Of a stretch of DNA of 64,000 nt, positions 1 through 7,647 are shown in pieces. A model generated the notes under the pieces. The model was not told the DNA's origin. It saw nothing but the letters and a program-made list of their open reading frames with translations, and searched no databases. The DNA comes from Dyella thiooxydans (GTDB lineage: Bacteria; Pseudomonadota; Gammaproteobacteria; Xanthomonadales; Rhodanobacteraceae). Both the position numbers and the translations under genes were made by a program. The DNA is taken from NCBI RefSeq assembly GCF_001641285.1, contig NZ_CP014841.1, positions 62,001 through 126,000 on the forward strand, given 5' to 3'. Position 1 is the stretch's first letter; the number at the start of each line of letters is the position of its first letter.

Positions 1-2618
1 TGCTGGTAGTACAGCGTGCCGTTGGCGACCCACTTGGACAGGCCCGGCACCGTGATCGGGTTCGGGTTGCCCGGATAGACCAGCGAGCTCTTGGTGCGGT
101 TGGCGGTGAGGATCGTGCCGAAGCCGTCGAGCGGCTGGGCGATCAGGTTGAACGGCAGGTTCAACGTGACCTGGGCGCCCTTCACGTAGCCGCGGCCGTT
201 GTTAAGGGGGCCGGAGACCGTACCCAGCGTGGTGCCCAACTGGGCAACCTGCGCTGGCGTGAGGCCGAACGGCAGGAACGAGCTGAAGTCGTACAGGAAC
301 GCGGAGTTCGGATTGATATAGTCATGCAGCGCGATGAAGTAGCCCGACACCGCGAAGTAGCCGCCGCCGCCGGTGCGGCACAGGTCGGAGTTCTTCTGGT
401 CGCTGGAGCTGCACTGGAAGCCGCTGCCGCCAGAGAAGTAGTGCTCATAGCTGACGTTGTAGTTGTCGGCCATGGTCGGCTTCAGCTTCGCGTTGCCGCC
501 GTCGGCGCTGAAATAAGCCTGGTTCGGATCGGTTGAAGCCAGCTTGTCGATATGGCTGTGCACCGTGACGCTCGGATTCATCTGGTCCATGCGCGGACGG
601 GCCAGAGTGCGGGCCGCACTGACGCGGAAGTCGTCATCCTGGGTCAGGCCGAAGATCAGGTTCGCACTGGGCAGGTACTTGTTGTAACTGGTGCTGCCCT
701 TGACCGGGATCAGGGTGATCGTATTGCCGGTGACCGCGCTGCCCGGCGCCACGCGCTCACCTTCTCCGTACTGAGAGGTGTGCTGCATCTGCACGCCGAA
801 GTTGCCGCGCAGGCTGACGTTGCCCAGGTAGGTGTCCAGGTTGAACTGGAAGTACGGGGTCAGCACCTTCTCCTTCGTCTTCCAGTCCGGAGGAGTGTTG
901 AGCGAGGAGCCGAAGGTCGGCACGCCGACCAGGGTGCCGTTGGCGATCTCGGCCAGCGGGTCGTAGCAGAGCTGCCGGCTGATGCCCATCCAGGCCAGCG
1001 GGCTGCAGGTCGAGCCGCTGAACGGCGCGGAGGTGACCGCACTGCCGCCGCTGATGGTGCCGCCGCCCAGGGTCAGGAAGCTCTGGTCGATGTGGTAGGT
1101 CTTGTGGCGCTCGCTACGTGCCACGCCGAACTCCAGGCTGGAGAACGGGCCGCTGACGAAGTCACGCTCGACGGCCAGCTTGAGATTGGCCAGGTAGTCG
1201 ACCGTATGTGGCGCATTGATGAAGCCCGCCTGCACCACGTCGTTGCCGCCGCCCCAACCCTGCGGGTCGGTCAGCACGATGCCGTTGGTGTAGTCGTACG
1301 ACGGGTTGACGTACAGCAGGCCGTTGCCCTGCTCGACGAAGCCGATCGTGTCGGTCGGGCCGGACTTGTTGAAGCCCAGGCCGGAGTAGCTCTCGAGGTT
1401 GATGTCGCGGCGCGTGGCGCGCGAGTAGTTGCCCACGAGGTCGGCCGACCAGTTGTCGTTGATGTGGAACTTGTTGTCCCAGTTGAGGTTGTAGACCCGG
1501 GCGCTGGTCTGGTTGTAGTCGTTGCGGATCACCGGCGACAGCGTGGTGTAGGTGCCGCTGGTGATCAGGCCGTTGCTGGCGGTGTAGCCCGGCTGCAGCG
1601 TGGCCGAACCCCAGGCGAGCGGCAGCTCCATGCCCTTGGCCTGTTGCACTTCCTTGAAGTTGTCGTACGTCATGTCGATGGTGCCGGTGTAGTGCTCGTT
1701 CGGCTCCCACTGGAACGTGGCGAGCAGACCGTTGCGCTTCATCGTGTCGGAGATGCCGTAGTTCTTGGCACCGCCCACCACGCCGTTGCCGGCCGCAACG
1801 GAATTGTCGGTCGGGTAGCCCCAGGGAGCCTGGTGCTGGATCTCCGCCGGGTTGGATTCGAAGTCCACGCCCAGGGTCACGCCCATGGTGTGGTCGGCGA
1901 ACTGGTTCACCCACACACCGTTGAGGTTGTAGCCCTTGTTGCTGACGCCCTTGCCGGGGGACAGCTCGGACATGTCGTTCCAGACGTAGCGCGCGTTGAG
2001 TGCGGCTTCCGGCTTGGACTTCTCGAGCGGACGGATGGTCTGCATGTCGACCGTGCCGGCCAGGCCCTGGCCGATCAGGTTGGCCGAGGGGCTCAGGTGC
2101 ACCACCACGGTGTTGAACCAGCTCGACGGATACTGATCGAACTGCACGTCGCGGTTGTTGGAGGTCGACACCTGCTGGCCGCCATTGACCAGTGCGGTGG
2201 AGAAGTCAGGACCCAGGCCGTGGATGGTCAGCACCTGCGGGCGACCGCTGACGGTCTGCACCGCGAGGCCCGGCAGGCGACCCAGGGTGTCGGCGATCGA
2301 CACGCCCGGCAGCTTGCCGATCTGCTCGGCAGACACGGCCTCGACGATCGAGTCGGCGTTGCGCTTGACCGCAGTGGAGTTCTCCAGGGAGCTGATGAAG
2401 CCGCTCACCTCCACCGACTGCAGCTTGGTAGCGCTGCTGGGGCGCTGCTTGCCATCAGCCGTCTTGGTGTCCTTGCCGGCGGCCTGGTCCGAGCTCTGCG
2501 AGCTATCGCTGGACTGCTGGCCCGCGGCCGTTGCTGCATCCGCCTGCGCGTGCGTGGCCACCATGAACATGGCCGATGCCAGCGCTGCGCTCAGCAGATT
2601 GCGCTTGAGATTCAACAT
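1..2618 (-). CDS. TonB-dependent outer-membrane receptor, 3' end cut by window
   Basis: The reading frame starts at the ATG at 2618 and runs off the window start, so about 872 residues are visible and the C-terminal strands are missing. Residues 1-26 look like a signal peptide ending in THAQA. A low-complexity Ser/Gln/Lys stretch follows, then a TonB-box-like LQSVEVSG and a plug domain (SIVEAVSAEQIGKLPG, then an IADTLGRLPGLAVQ segment). The remainder is a long beta-barrel rich in aromatic residues and Asn. This is the TonB-Xanth-Caul type of receptor found in Xanthomonadales and Caulobacter, which imports oligosaccharides across the outer membrane. The divergent alpha-glucosidase and the shared operators suggest maltose or maltodextrin as substrate; that is inference. 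A GGAGG-like ribosome binding site lies just upstream of the ATG. Confidence 0.93.
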   Translation of the reverse strand, partial: MLNLKRNLLSAALASAMFMVATHAQADAATAAGQQSSDSSQSSDQAAGKDTKTADGKQRPSSATKLQSVEVSGFISSLENSTAVKRNADSIVEAVSAEQIGKLPGVSIADTLGRLPGLAVQTVSGRPQVLTIHGLGPDFSTALVNGGQQVSTSNNRDVQFDQYPSSWFNTVVVHLSPSANLIGQGLAGTVDMQTIRPLEKSKPEAALNARYVWNDMSELSPGKGVSNKGYNLNGVWVNQFADHTMGVTLGVDFESNPAEIQHQAPWGYPTDNSVAAGNGVVGGAKNYGISDTMKRNGLLATFQWEPNEHYTGTIDMTYDNFKEVQQAKGMELPLAWGSATLQPGYTASNGLITSGTYTTLSPVIRNDYNQTSARVYNLNWDNKFHINDNWSADLVGNYSRATRRDINLESYSGLGFNKSGPTDTIGFVEQGNGLLYVNPSYDYTNGIVLTDPQGWGGGNDVVQAGFINAPHTVDYLANLKLAVERDFVSGPFSSLEFGVARSERHKTYHIDQSFLTLGGGTISGGSAVTSAPFSGSTCSPLAWMGISRQLCYDPLAEIANGTLVGVPTFGSSLNTPPDWKTKEKVLTPYFQFNLDTYLGNVSLRGNFGVQMQHTSQYGEGERVAPGSAVTGNTITLIPVKGSTSYNKYLPSANLIFGLTQDDDFRVSAARTLARPRMDQMNPSVTVHSHIDKLASTDPNQAYFSADGGNAKLKPTMADNYNVSYEHYFSGGSGFQCSSSDQKNSDLCRTGGGGYFAVSGYFIALHDYINPNSAFLYDFSSFLPFGLTPAQVAQLGTTLGTVSGPLNNGRGYVKGAQVTLNLPFNLIAQPLDGFGTILTANRTKSSLVYPGNPNPITVPGLSKWVANGTLYYQ

Positions 2619-2760
2619 GTACGCCTCCCCTTGGAAAATCGATTTGATTTCGCCGGGAGTACCGTTGGATGAGTGACCCGGTCTGCCCGTTGCGAACGAC
2701 ATTTGTGGTTTGCCGTCGGGGCGGGATGTTAGTCCTGCCCAACTCGCTTTCGCGCAAACC

Positions 2761-2774
2761 TGCATACGTATTCA
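2761..2774 (-). promoter_or_regulatory. LacI-type operator for the TonB receptor
   Basis: TGCATACGTATTCA is a near-perfect palindrome around a central CG (TGCATAC/GTATTCA, one mismatch). It lies 143 bases upstream of the receptor ATG. With one more base it is the exact reverse complement of the element at 3373-3386. The shape, an even palindrome with a central CG, is that of LacI/GalR-family regulators; maltose regulators of this family in gammaproteobacteria use similar ATACGTAT cores. No regulator gene is in the window. Confidence 0.7.
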
Positions 2775-3372
2775 TAACAACCCGACACGCCGCTATCGCT
2801 TTGTTGCAATTGATATTTTTCCTTGCGGCGGCGCAATACAACATGGTTCTGGAAAACGTTTTCACGCAGTCTGTGCATGGCTTTCTGGTGTTGATGCGTT
2901 GCCGCAAAACCGGGCTGCCGCGATGACCCTCACCGGCCTCTGCGTCGGGTGGCGGTACATCCGCCACGGAGCAGCGTCGGACACCTTCGGGACATCGTGC
3001 ATGCGTTCTGCACGGCATTGCCGGAACGGTATGGACGTCCAGACGTCGATATCGCGCCACGCCTTCTGTGGTGCGGCTTCCGCGGCATCGAGGGCAACGC
3101 TTTGTGCGCGTAGGACCGGGCCGAAGGAGGTCGCCCGCACGGACGATCGGAGGTCAGCTTGCCCACGGGGCGTCGCCAAAATCGGCCCAGCCGATACAGC
3201 CATGTGGATGTTGCGCATGCGATGGCGCGGCTGCGAGGTCGTTGGCAAGTCGAAAACGGCTGTGGGTGGAGCTTCCGGCCGTGGCTGCCGGCAACGGGGC
3301 AATGCCGGGGAACGGGGAAAGTACCGCAATGCATCATGCGAAGCGGCCTGCGTGGCCCGCGAGTGCGCCGGA

Positions 3373-3386
3373 TGAATACGTATGCA
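3373..3386 (+). promoter_or_regulatory. LacI-type operator for the alpha-glucosidase
   Basis: TGAATACGTATGCA is the reverse complement of the element at 2761-2774 and lies 112 bases upstream of the glucosidase ATG. Each copy sits on the side of the gene it would control, so one regulator could switch uptake and hydrolysis together. Two perfect 15-base inverted copies 600 bases apart are very unlikely by chance. Confidence 0.7.
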
Positions 3387-3497
3387 GACCCATCGGAAGG
3401 TGATGGACGCACCTTTAAGCTCCCCAGCCATCGCTGCACTCCAACGCAGCACGCGCGAGCCCGGACAGGGGTAGGGCGCGTTCGCAGGGATCAATAC

Positions 3498-5114
3498 ATG
3501 CAAAAGCAACCGTGGTGGCGCGGAGGCGTCATCTACCAGATCTATCCGCGCAGTTTCCTGGACACGAACGGCGACGGTGTCGGCGATCTGCCGGGCATCA
3601 TCGAGCGGCTCGACTACGTGGCCAGCCTCGGCGTCGATGCGATCTGGATCTCGCCGTTCTTCAAGTCGCCGATGGCCGACTTCGGCTACGACATCGCCGA
3701 CTACCGCGACGTCGATCCGCTGTTCGGCACGCTGGATGACTTCGATCGCCTGCTGGCCAAGGCGCACCGCCTCGGCCTGAAGGTGATGATCGACCAGGTG
3801 CTCAGCCACACCTCGATCGAGCACGCCTGGTTCCAGGAAAGCCGGCAGAGTCGCGACAACCCGAAGGCCGACTGGTACGTGTGGGCCGATGCGCGCGAGG
3901 ACGGCACACCGCCGAACAACTGGCTGTCGTTGTTCGGCGGTTGCGCCTGGCAGTGGGAGCCGCGGCGGGGGCAGTACTACCTGCACAACTTCCTCACCTC
4001 GCAGCCGGACCTCAACTTCCACCATCCGGCGGTGCGCGAGGCGATCCTGGACAGCGTGAAGTTCTGGCTCGATCGCGGCGTCGACGGCCTGCGGCTGGAC
4101 GCGATCAACTTCTGCTTCCACGACGCCCTGCTGCGCGACAACCCGGCCAAGCCGCCGCACGAGCGGGTCGGCCGCGGCTTCAGTCCGGACAACCCGTACG
4201 CGTTCCAGCGCCACTGGTACAACAACACGCAGCCGGAGAACCTCGCATTCCTCGAACAGCTGCGTGCGCTGCTGGACTGTTACGACGAAGTGGCTGCGCT
4301 GGGCGAGATCTCGTCGGAAGACTCGCTGGCCACCATGGCCGAGTACACCACCGGCAAGCGACTGCACCTGGGCTACAGCTTCGAGCTGCTCACCGACGAT
4401 TTCAGTGCGGGCTACATCCGTGGCACGGTCGAGCGCCTCGAAGCGCAGATGACCGAGGGCTGGCCATGCTGGGCGATCTCCAACCACGACGTCGAGCGCG
4501 TGCTGTCGCGCTGGGGCAACGGCGATGCCTCGCCAAAGCTGGCCAACCTGCTCACTGCGATGGTCTGTTCGCTGCGCGGCTCGGTCTGCGTGTACCAGGG
4601 CGAGGAGCTGGCGTTGACCGAGGCCGAGGTGCCGTACGAGGCGCTACAGGATCCCTACGGCATCGCGTTCTGGCCGAACTTCAAGGGACGCGACGGCTGC
4701 CGCACGCCGATGCCGTGGAATGACCAGCCCAACGCCGGCTTCAGCGCGGGCAAGCCGTGGCTGCCGGTGCCGGCCGACCATGCGGCGCGCTCGGTGTTGG
4801 AGCAGGAGGATGCCCCGGAGTCGGCATTGAAGGGGTTCCGCACCTTCATGCACTGGCGCCGCACGCAGCCGGCCCTGTGCTGGGGCGACATCCGTTTCCT
4901 GGATGCTGCCGAGCCGGTACTGGCGTTCACCCGCACGCTGGATGGCCGTTCTGTGCTCGCCGCGTTCAACCTCTCGTCGCAGGCCGCCTCGCTCGATGTG
5001 TCGGCGCTGGGCCGGCTCTCGCCGCTGGATGGCCACGGCCTTGCATCAGGGGCGATCGACGGCAGCGCGCTGCACCTGCCTGCGCATGCGGTGATGTACG
5101 CGGCCATCGGCTGA
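3498..5114 (+). CDS. Alpha-glucosidase, GH13 (XgtA type)
   Basis: This 538-residue cytoplasmic enzyme hydrolyses alpha-glucosidic bonds of maltose and short oligosaccharides, and in close relatives also transfers glucose to acceptors. The (beta/alpha)8 fold signatures are in order: WWRGGVIYQIYPRSF (6-20), DGVGDLPGI (26-34), nucleophile Asp201 in GLRLDAINF, acid/base Glu270 in ALGEISS and Asp331 in SNHDVER. Length and the positions of Asp201 and Glu270 agree with the Xanthomonas campestris XgtA enzyme (GH13 subfamily 23) as I recall it. No signal peptide is visible. The ATG at 3498 is chosen because the family begins with WWR-GVIYQIYPRSF a few residues in; longer frames upstream have no conserved content. 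It is controlled together with the divergent TonB receptor through the paired operators. Confidence 0.95.
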   Translation: MQKQPWWRGGVIYQIYPRSFLDTNGDGVGDLPGIIERLDYVASLGVDAIWISPFFKSPMADFGYDIADYRDVDPLFGTLDDFDRLLAKAHRLGLKVMIDQVLSHTSIEHAWFQESRQSRDNPKADWYVWADAREDGTPPNNWLSLFGGCAWQWEPRRGQYYLHNFLTSQPDLNFHHPAVREAILDSVKFWLDRGVDGLRLDAINFCFHDALLRDNPAKPPHERVGRGFSPDNPYAFQRHWYNNTQPENLAFLEQLRALLDCYDEVAALGEISSEDSLATMAEYTTGKRLHLGYSFELLTDDFSAGYIRGTVERLEAQMTEGWPCWAISNHDVERVLSRWGNGDASPKLANLLTAMVCSLRGSVCVYQGEELALTEAEVPYEALQDPYGIAFWPNFKGRDGCRTPMPWNDQPNAGFSAGKPWLPVPADHAARSVLEQEDAPESALKGFRTFMHWRRTQPALCWGDIRFLDAAEPVLAFTRTLDGRSVLAAFNLSSQAASLDVSALGRLSPLDGHGLASGAIDGSALHLPAHAVMYAAIG

Positions 5115-5121
5115 CCGCGCC

Positions 5122-5583
5122 GTGAGCTTCCGGATTCGCCTGGACGACCTGCGGGGTGCGTCGGTGCACGCGCTGCTGCGCGAGCACCTGGCAGGCGTGG
5201 CGCTGCACTCGCCGCCGGAGAGCATCCATGCGCTGGACCTCGAAGGCCTGCGCGCGCCGGGCATGAGCTTCTGGACGCTGTGGGACGGTGAGGAGTTGCT
5301 CGCCTGCGGGGCATTGAAGGAACTGGATGCGACCCACGGCGAAGTGAAGTCGATGCGCACGGCTGCCGCGCATCTGCGCAGGGGAGCTGCGCGGGCGATG
5401 CTGGAACATGTCGTGGCCGAGGCGCGCCGCCGCGGCTATCGCCGTCTGAGTCTGGAGACGGGCACTGCCGCGGCGTTCGAGCCGGCCCACCGGCTGTATG
5501 CGTCGGCCGGCTTCGTACCGTGCGGACCGTTCGCCGACTACGTGGACGATCCCTACAGCTGCTTCATGACGCTGGAGCTCTAG
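5122..5583 (+). CDS. GNAT family N-acetyltransferase
   Basis: This 153-residue protein has the GNAT fold. The acetyl-CoA loop motif is seen as HLRRGAARAML around residues 89-99, after the strand EVKSMRTAAA and before the strand YRRLSLETG. A C-terminal YASAGFVPCGPFADY segment is typical of small GNAT enzymes of the YjdJ/PhnO-like group. The start is a GTG seven bases after the glucosidase stop, so it is probably cotranscribed with the glucosidase. The acetylated substrate cannot be told. It ends ten bases before the convergent molybdoenzyme gene. Confidence 0.85.
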   Translation: MSFRIRLDDLRGASVHALLREHLAGVALHSPPESIHALDLEGLRAPGMSFWTLWDGEELLACGALKELDATHGEVKSMRTAAAHLRRGAARAMLEHVVAEARRRGYRRLSLETGTAAAFEPAHRLYASAGFVPCGPFADYVDDPYSCFMTLEL

Positions 5584-5593
5584 CGGGGAGCAC

Positions 5594-6349
5594 TCAGATC
5601 CCCGCGTACCACTCGTAGCCGTAGTCTTCCCAGTAGCCGCCGTTGCCGCCGGAGATGTGGGCGAACGAGTCGACCAGTTCGATGCGGGCGATGTACTTGG
5701 CCTGCTTGTAGCCGAGCTGGCGGCTGACCCGCAGGCGCAGCGGGGCACCGTTCTTGATCGGCAGCGGCTTGTCGTTGAGGCCCCAGGCCAGCAGGGTCTG
5801 CGGGTGGCGTGCCTCGGGGATGTCCACGCTCTCGTAGTACGGCTCGCCCGGGTCCATCTCGTCGTAGCAGTGGAACACCACGTAGCGTGCCTTCGCCTGC
5901 ACGCCGACCTTGTCCAGCACGTGCGACAGCCGCGTGCCGTGCCACTTGCCGATCGCGCTCCAGCCCTCCACGCAGTCGTGCCGGGTGATCTGCGCCACCT
6001 GCTCGATCTGCTTGAGGTCGTCGATGGAGAACGACATCGGGCGATCGACCAGGCCGCCGACCTGCAGCCGGTAGTCGCGGAAGCCGTTGGCGAGCAGCGC
6101 CTGGTAGGCCGGGGTGGTCGGCATGGCGGTGCCGTTGGAGCGGAACACCGGGGACAGGTCTGCCTCGGTGTATTCCTTCGCCATCGCGCTGGACGGCGCC
6201 AGCAGCGCCTGCACGCGGCGATTGAGCCCCTGTGCCTTGTTCAGCACCTTGGGGCCCCAGCTGCTCCCGGATATCCTGTCGCAGCCGGCGAGCACCAGGC
6301 TGGCTGCGCCGCCGATGGCCAGGCGCAGGAACGAGCGGCGGTCAGTCAT
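5594..6349 (-). CDS. Periplasmic molybdopterin-dependent oxidoreductase (sulfite oxidase/MsrP fold)
   Basis: The 251-residue protein carries the molybdopterin-binding fold of the sulfite oxidase superfamily. The expected molybdenum-ligand Cys is in RHDCVEGWSAIGKWHG, and SVDIPEARHPQTLLAW and GAPLRLRVSRQLGYK are typical later blocks. The N-terminus MTDRRSFLRL is a twin-arginine motif followed by a hydrophobic stretch and LAGC, which also reads as a lipobox, so it may be a Tat-exported lipoprotein. Its start overlaps the end of the cytochrome b gene by eight bases, indicating translational coupling. It resembles MsrP (YedY), which repairs oxidised methionine in periplasmic proteins, but it is shorter and its partner is not a typical MsrQ, so the substrate is open. 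Confidence 0.85.
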   Translation of the reverse strand: MTDRRSFLRLAIGGAASLVLAGCDRISGSSWGPKVLNKAQGLNRRVQALLAPSSAMAKEYTEADLSPVFRSNGTAMPTTPAYQALLANGFRDYRLQVGGLVDRPMSFSIDDLKQIEQVAQITRHDCVEGWSAIGKWHGTRLSHVLDKVGVQAKARYVVFHCYDEMDPGEPYYESVDIPEARHPQTLLAWGLNDKPLPIKNGAPLRLRVSRQLGYKQAKYIARIELVDSFAHISGGNGGYWEDYGYEWYAGI

Positions 6350-7271
6350 GGCGGTTCTCCGTGGCCTCGTCGGCTTTGCCGGGAGTGGGGGTCTCGTCGA
6401 TCCGGTACCAGCCGGTGATCATGCCGCGCAGCTGGTTGAAGGCACCGGTGATGATCACTTCGAACACGTGGATCAGCACGAAGGCGACGAAGCCCCAGGC
6501 AATGATGAAGTGGATGGTGCGCGCGCTCTGGCGGCCACCCACCGCCTCCACCAGCGGCGACAGCACCGCATCCATCCGTGGCGACATCGCCAGCCCCATC
6601 AGCACGATGCCGATGCCGAAGACCAGGATCACCACCAAGTAGGCCAGCCGCTGCAGGATGTTGTAGCGCAGTGCCTCCTCGCCGTGCAGGTGCTTGAACT
6701 TGAGGTGGTCGACGATCGAGCGGCCGATGCCGCGCCAGTCCTGCCTGGTCGGCACCAGGTCGCGCTGGAAGTGGCGCGTGGCCAGCGAGTAGCCGAGGTA
6801 GCACAGCCCATTCAGCACGAACACCCAGGCGAAGAAGAAGTGCCACTGGCGGCCCATCGCCAGCCAGCGCGGACCGGGAATGGTCAGCCAGGAGGGGAAG
6901 CCGCGTACCTGCGGCTGGCCATCGGGCCCGGCGGACACGCCAAGCACCCCGGTGGTAACGAACTCGTGGCGGCCGACGCGGGTGACGCCCACCAGCTTGC
7001 CGTCGGCACCCATGCGGGCGTCCAGCGCCAGGATTTCCTTGCCGGGATCGGAGCGGTTGCCCAGCGACAGGCTGGGGTGGGCGTTGAAGATCTGCAGGCC
7101 GCTCATGAACAGGATCGACAGCGCGATCACGTTGATCCAGTGCATCAGCCGGATCGGCCAGCGGTGGCGATAGACCAGCCGGCCGGGCGGCCGACGGAGC
7201 CCATCGGCTGCGGCGTCCGTGCTGGTGGCCGGGAACGCCGGATCTGCGTTGCTTTCCAACTGCGCGCTCAT
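6342..7271 (-). CDS. Cytochrome b/b6-type membrane subunit
   Basis: This 309-residue integral membrane protein is the probable electron donor of the following molybdoenzyme. Four hydrophobic helices are visible, starting near HWINVIALSILFMSG, HFFFAWVFVLNGLCYLG, LAYLVVILVFGIGIVLMG and HFIIAWGFVAFVLIH. His residues at the helix ends are suited to bind b-type haem. A loop of about 70 residues after the first helix is probably periplasmic. The ATG at 7271 is preceded by GGGGGCAGGGC. The same pair (cytochrome b561-like protein plus MsrP-like protein) recurs in proteobacteria. It is larger than MsrQ, so I do not use that name. Confidence 0.88.
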   Translation of the reverse strand: MSAQLESNADPAFPATSTDAAADGLRRPPGRLVYRHRWPIRLMHWINVIALSILFMSGLQIFNAHPSLSLGNRSDPGKEILALDARMGADGKLVGVTRVGRHEFVTTGVLGVSAGPDGQPQVRGFPSWLTIPGPRWLAMGRQWHFFFAWVFVLNGLCYLGYSLATRHFQRDLVPTRQDWRGIGRSIVDHLKFKHLHGEEALRYNILQRLAYLVVILVFGIGIVLMGLAMSPRMDAVLSPLVEAVGGRQSARTIHFIIAWGFVAFVLIHVFEVIITGAFNQLRGMITGWYRIDETPTPGKADEATENRHD

Positions 7272-7647
7272 GCCCTGCCCCCAGAAGCGTCGCCCGGATC
7301 GGCGATGGCGGCAGTGTAGCGCCGCGTGAATGTGCCCATGTCTCCCCCCGTGCGGCCTTGGCTGTGAAGCGGCGCGCGGCATGCGCGACGCGGCCTCGCC
7401 GTGGGCGCGTCCGGCCGACGTGCGGCTTCGGCCCAGGCTTGGCCAGCACACATTCGCCAGACCGAACGCTGTGGTTACACCGGCACACGTGCGTCCGGCC
7501 GGAACCCGGATTTCACGCGGCAGGGCGTATCCATGCCGGGTGGATGGCCACTTGCCCCGGATCTGGTCGTCTACGCCACGACTGCCAACGCCCCGCGCTG
7601 CGCCGCGATGACGCCCGACAGCCGGTCCGCAACGGGAGCCGCGTGCC
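7272..7647. other. Divergent intergenic region, no gene seen
   Basis: These 376 bases separate the minus-strand cytochrome gene from the plus-strand glucan synthase gene. Open frames here are antisense extensions without motifs. I see no clear operator or hairpin. The region must hold both promoters. Confidence 0.5.

Larger units (their letters stand above)
2619..3497. other. Divergent regulatory spacer without a gene
   Basis: This stretch of 879 bases between the divergent receptor and glucosidase genes holds no convincing gene. Open frames in it are short or are extensions of antisense shadows, with no recognisable motif or ribosome binding site. The part around 2755-2870 is clearly richer in A and T than the surroundings, as expected for a promoter zone. 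Two LacI-type operators lie in it, one nearer each gene. I cannot assign exact -35/-10 boxes with confidence. Confidence 0.7.

Noticed and set aside
552..2672. A plus-strand frame opposite the TonB receptor
   Set aside because: The minus strand encodes a clear receptor with signal peptide and plug domain; the opposite frame has no motif.
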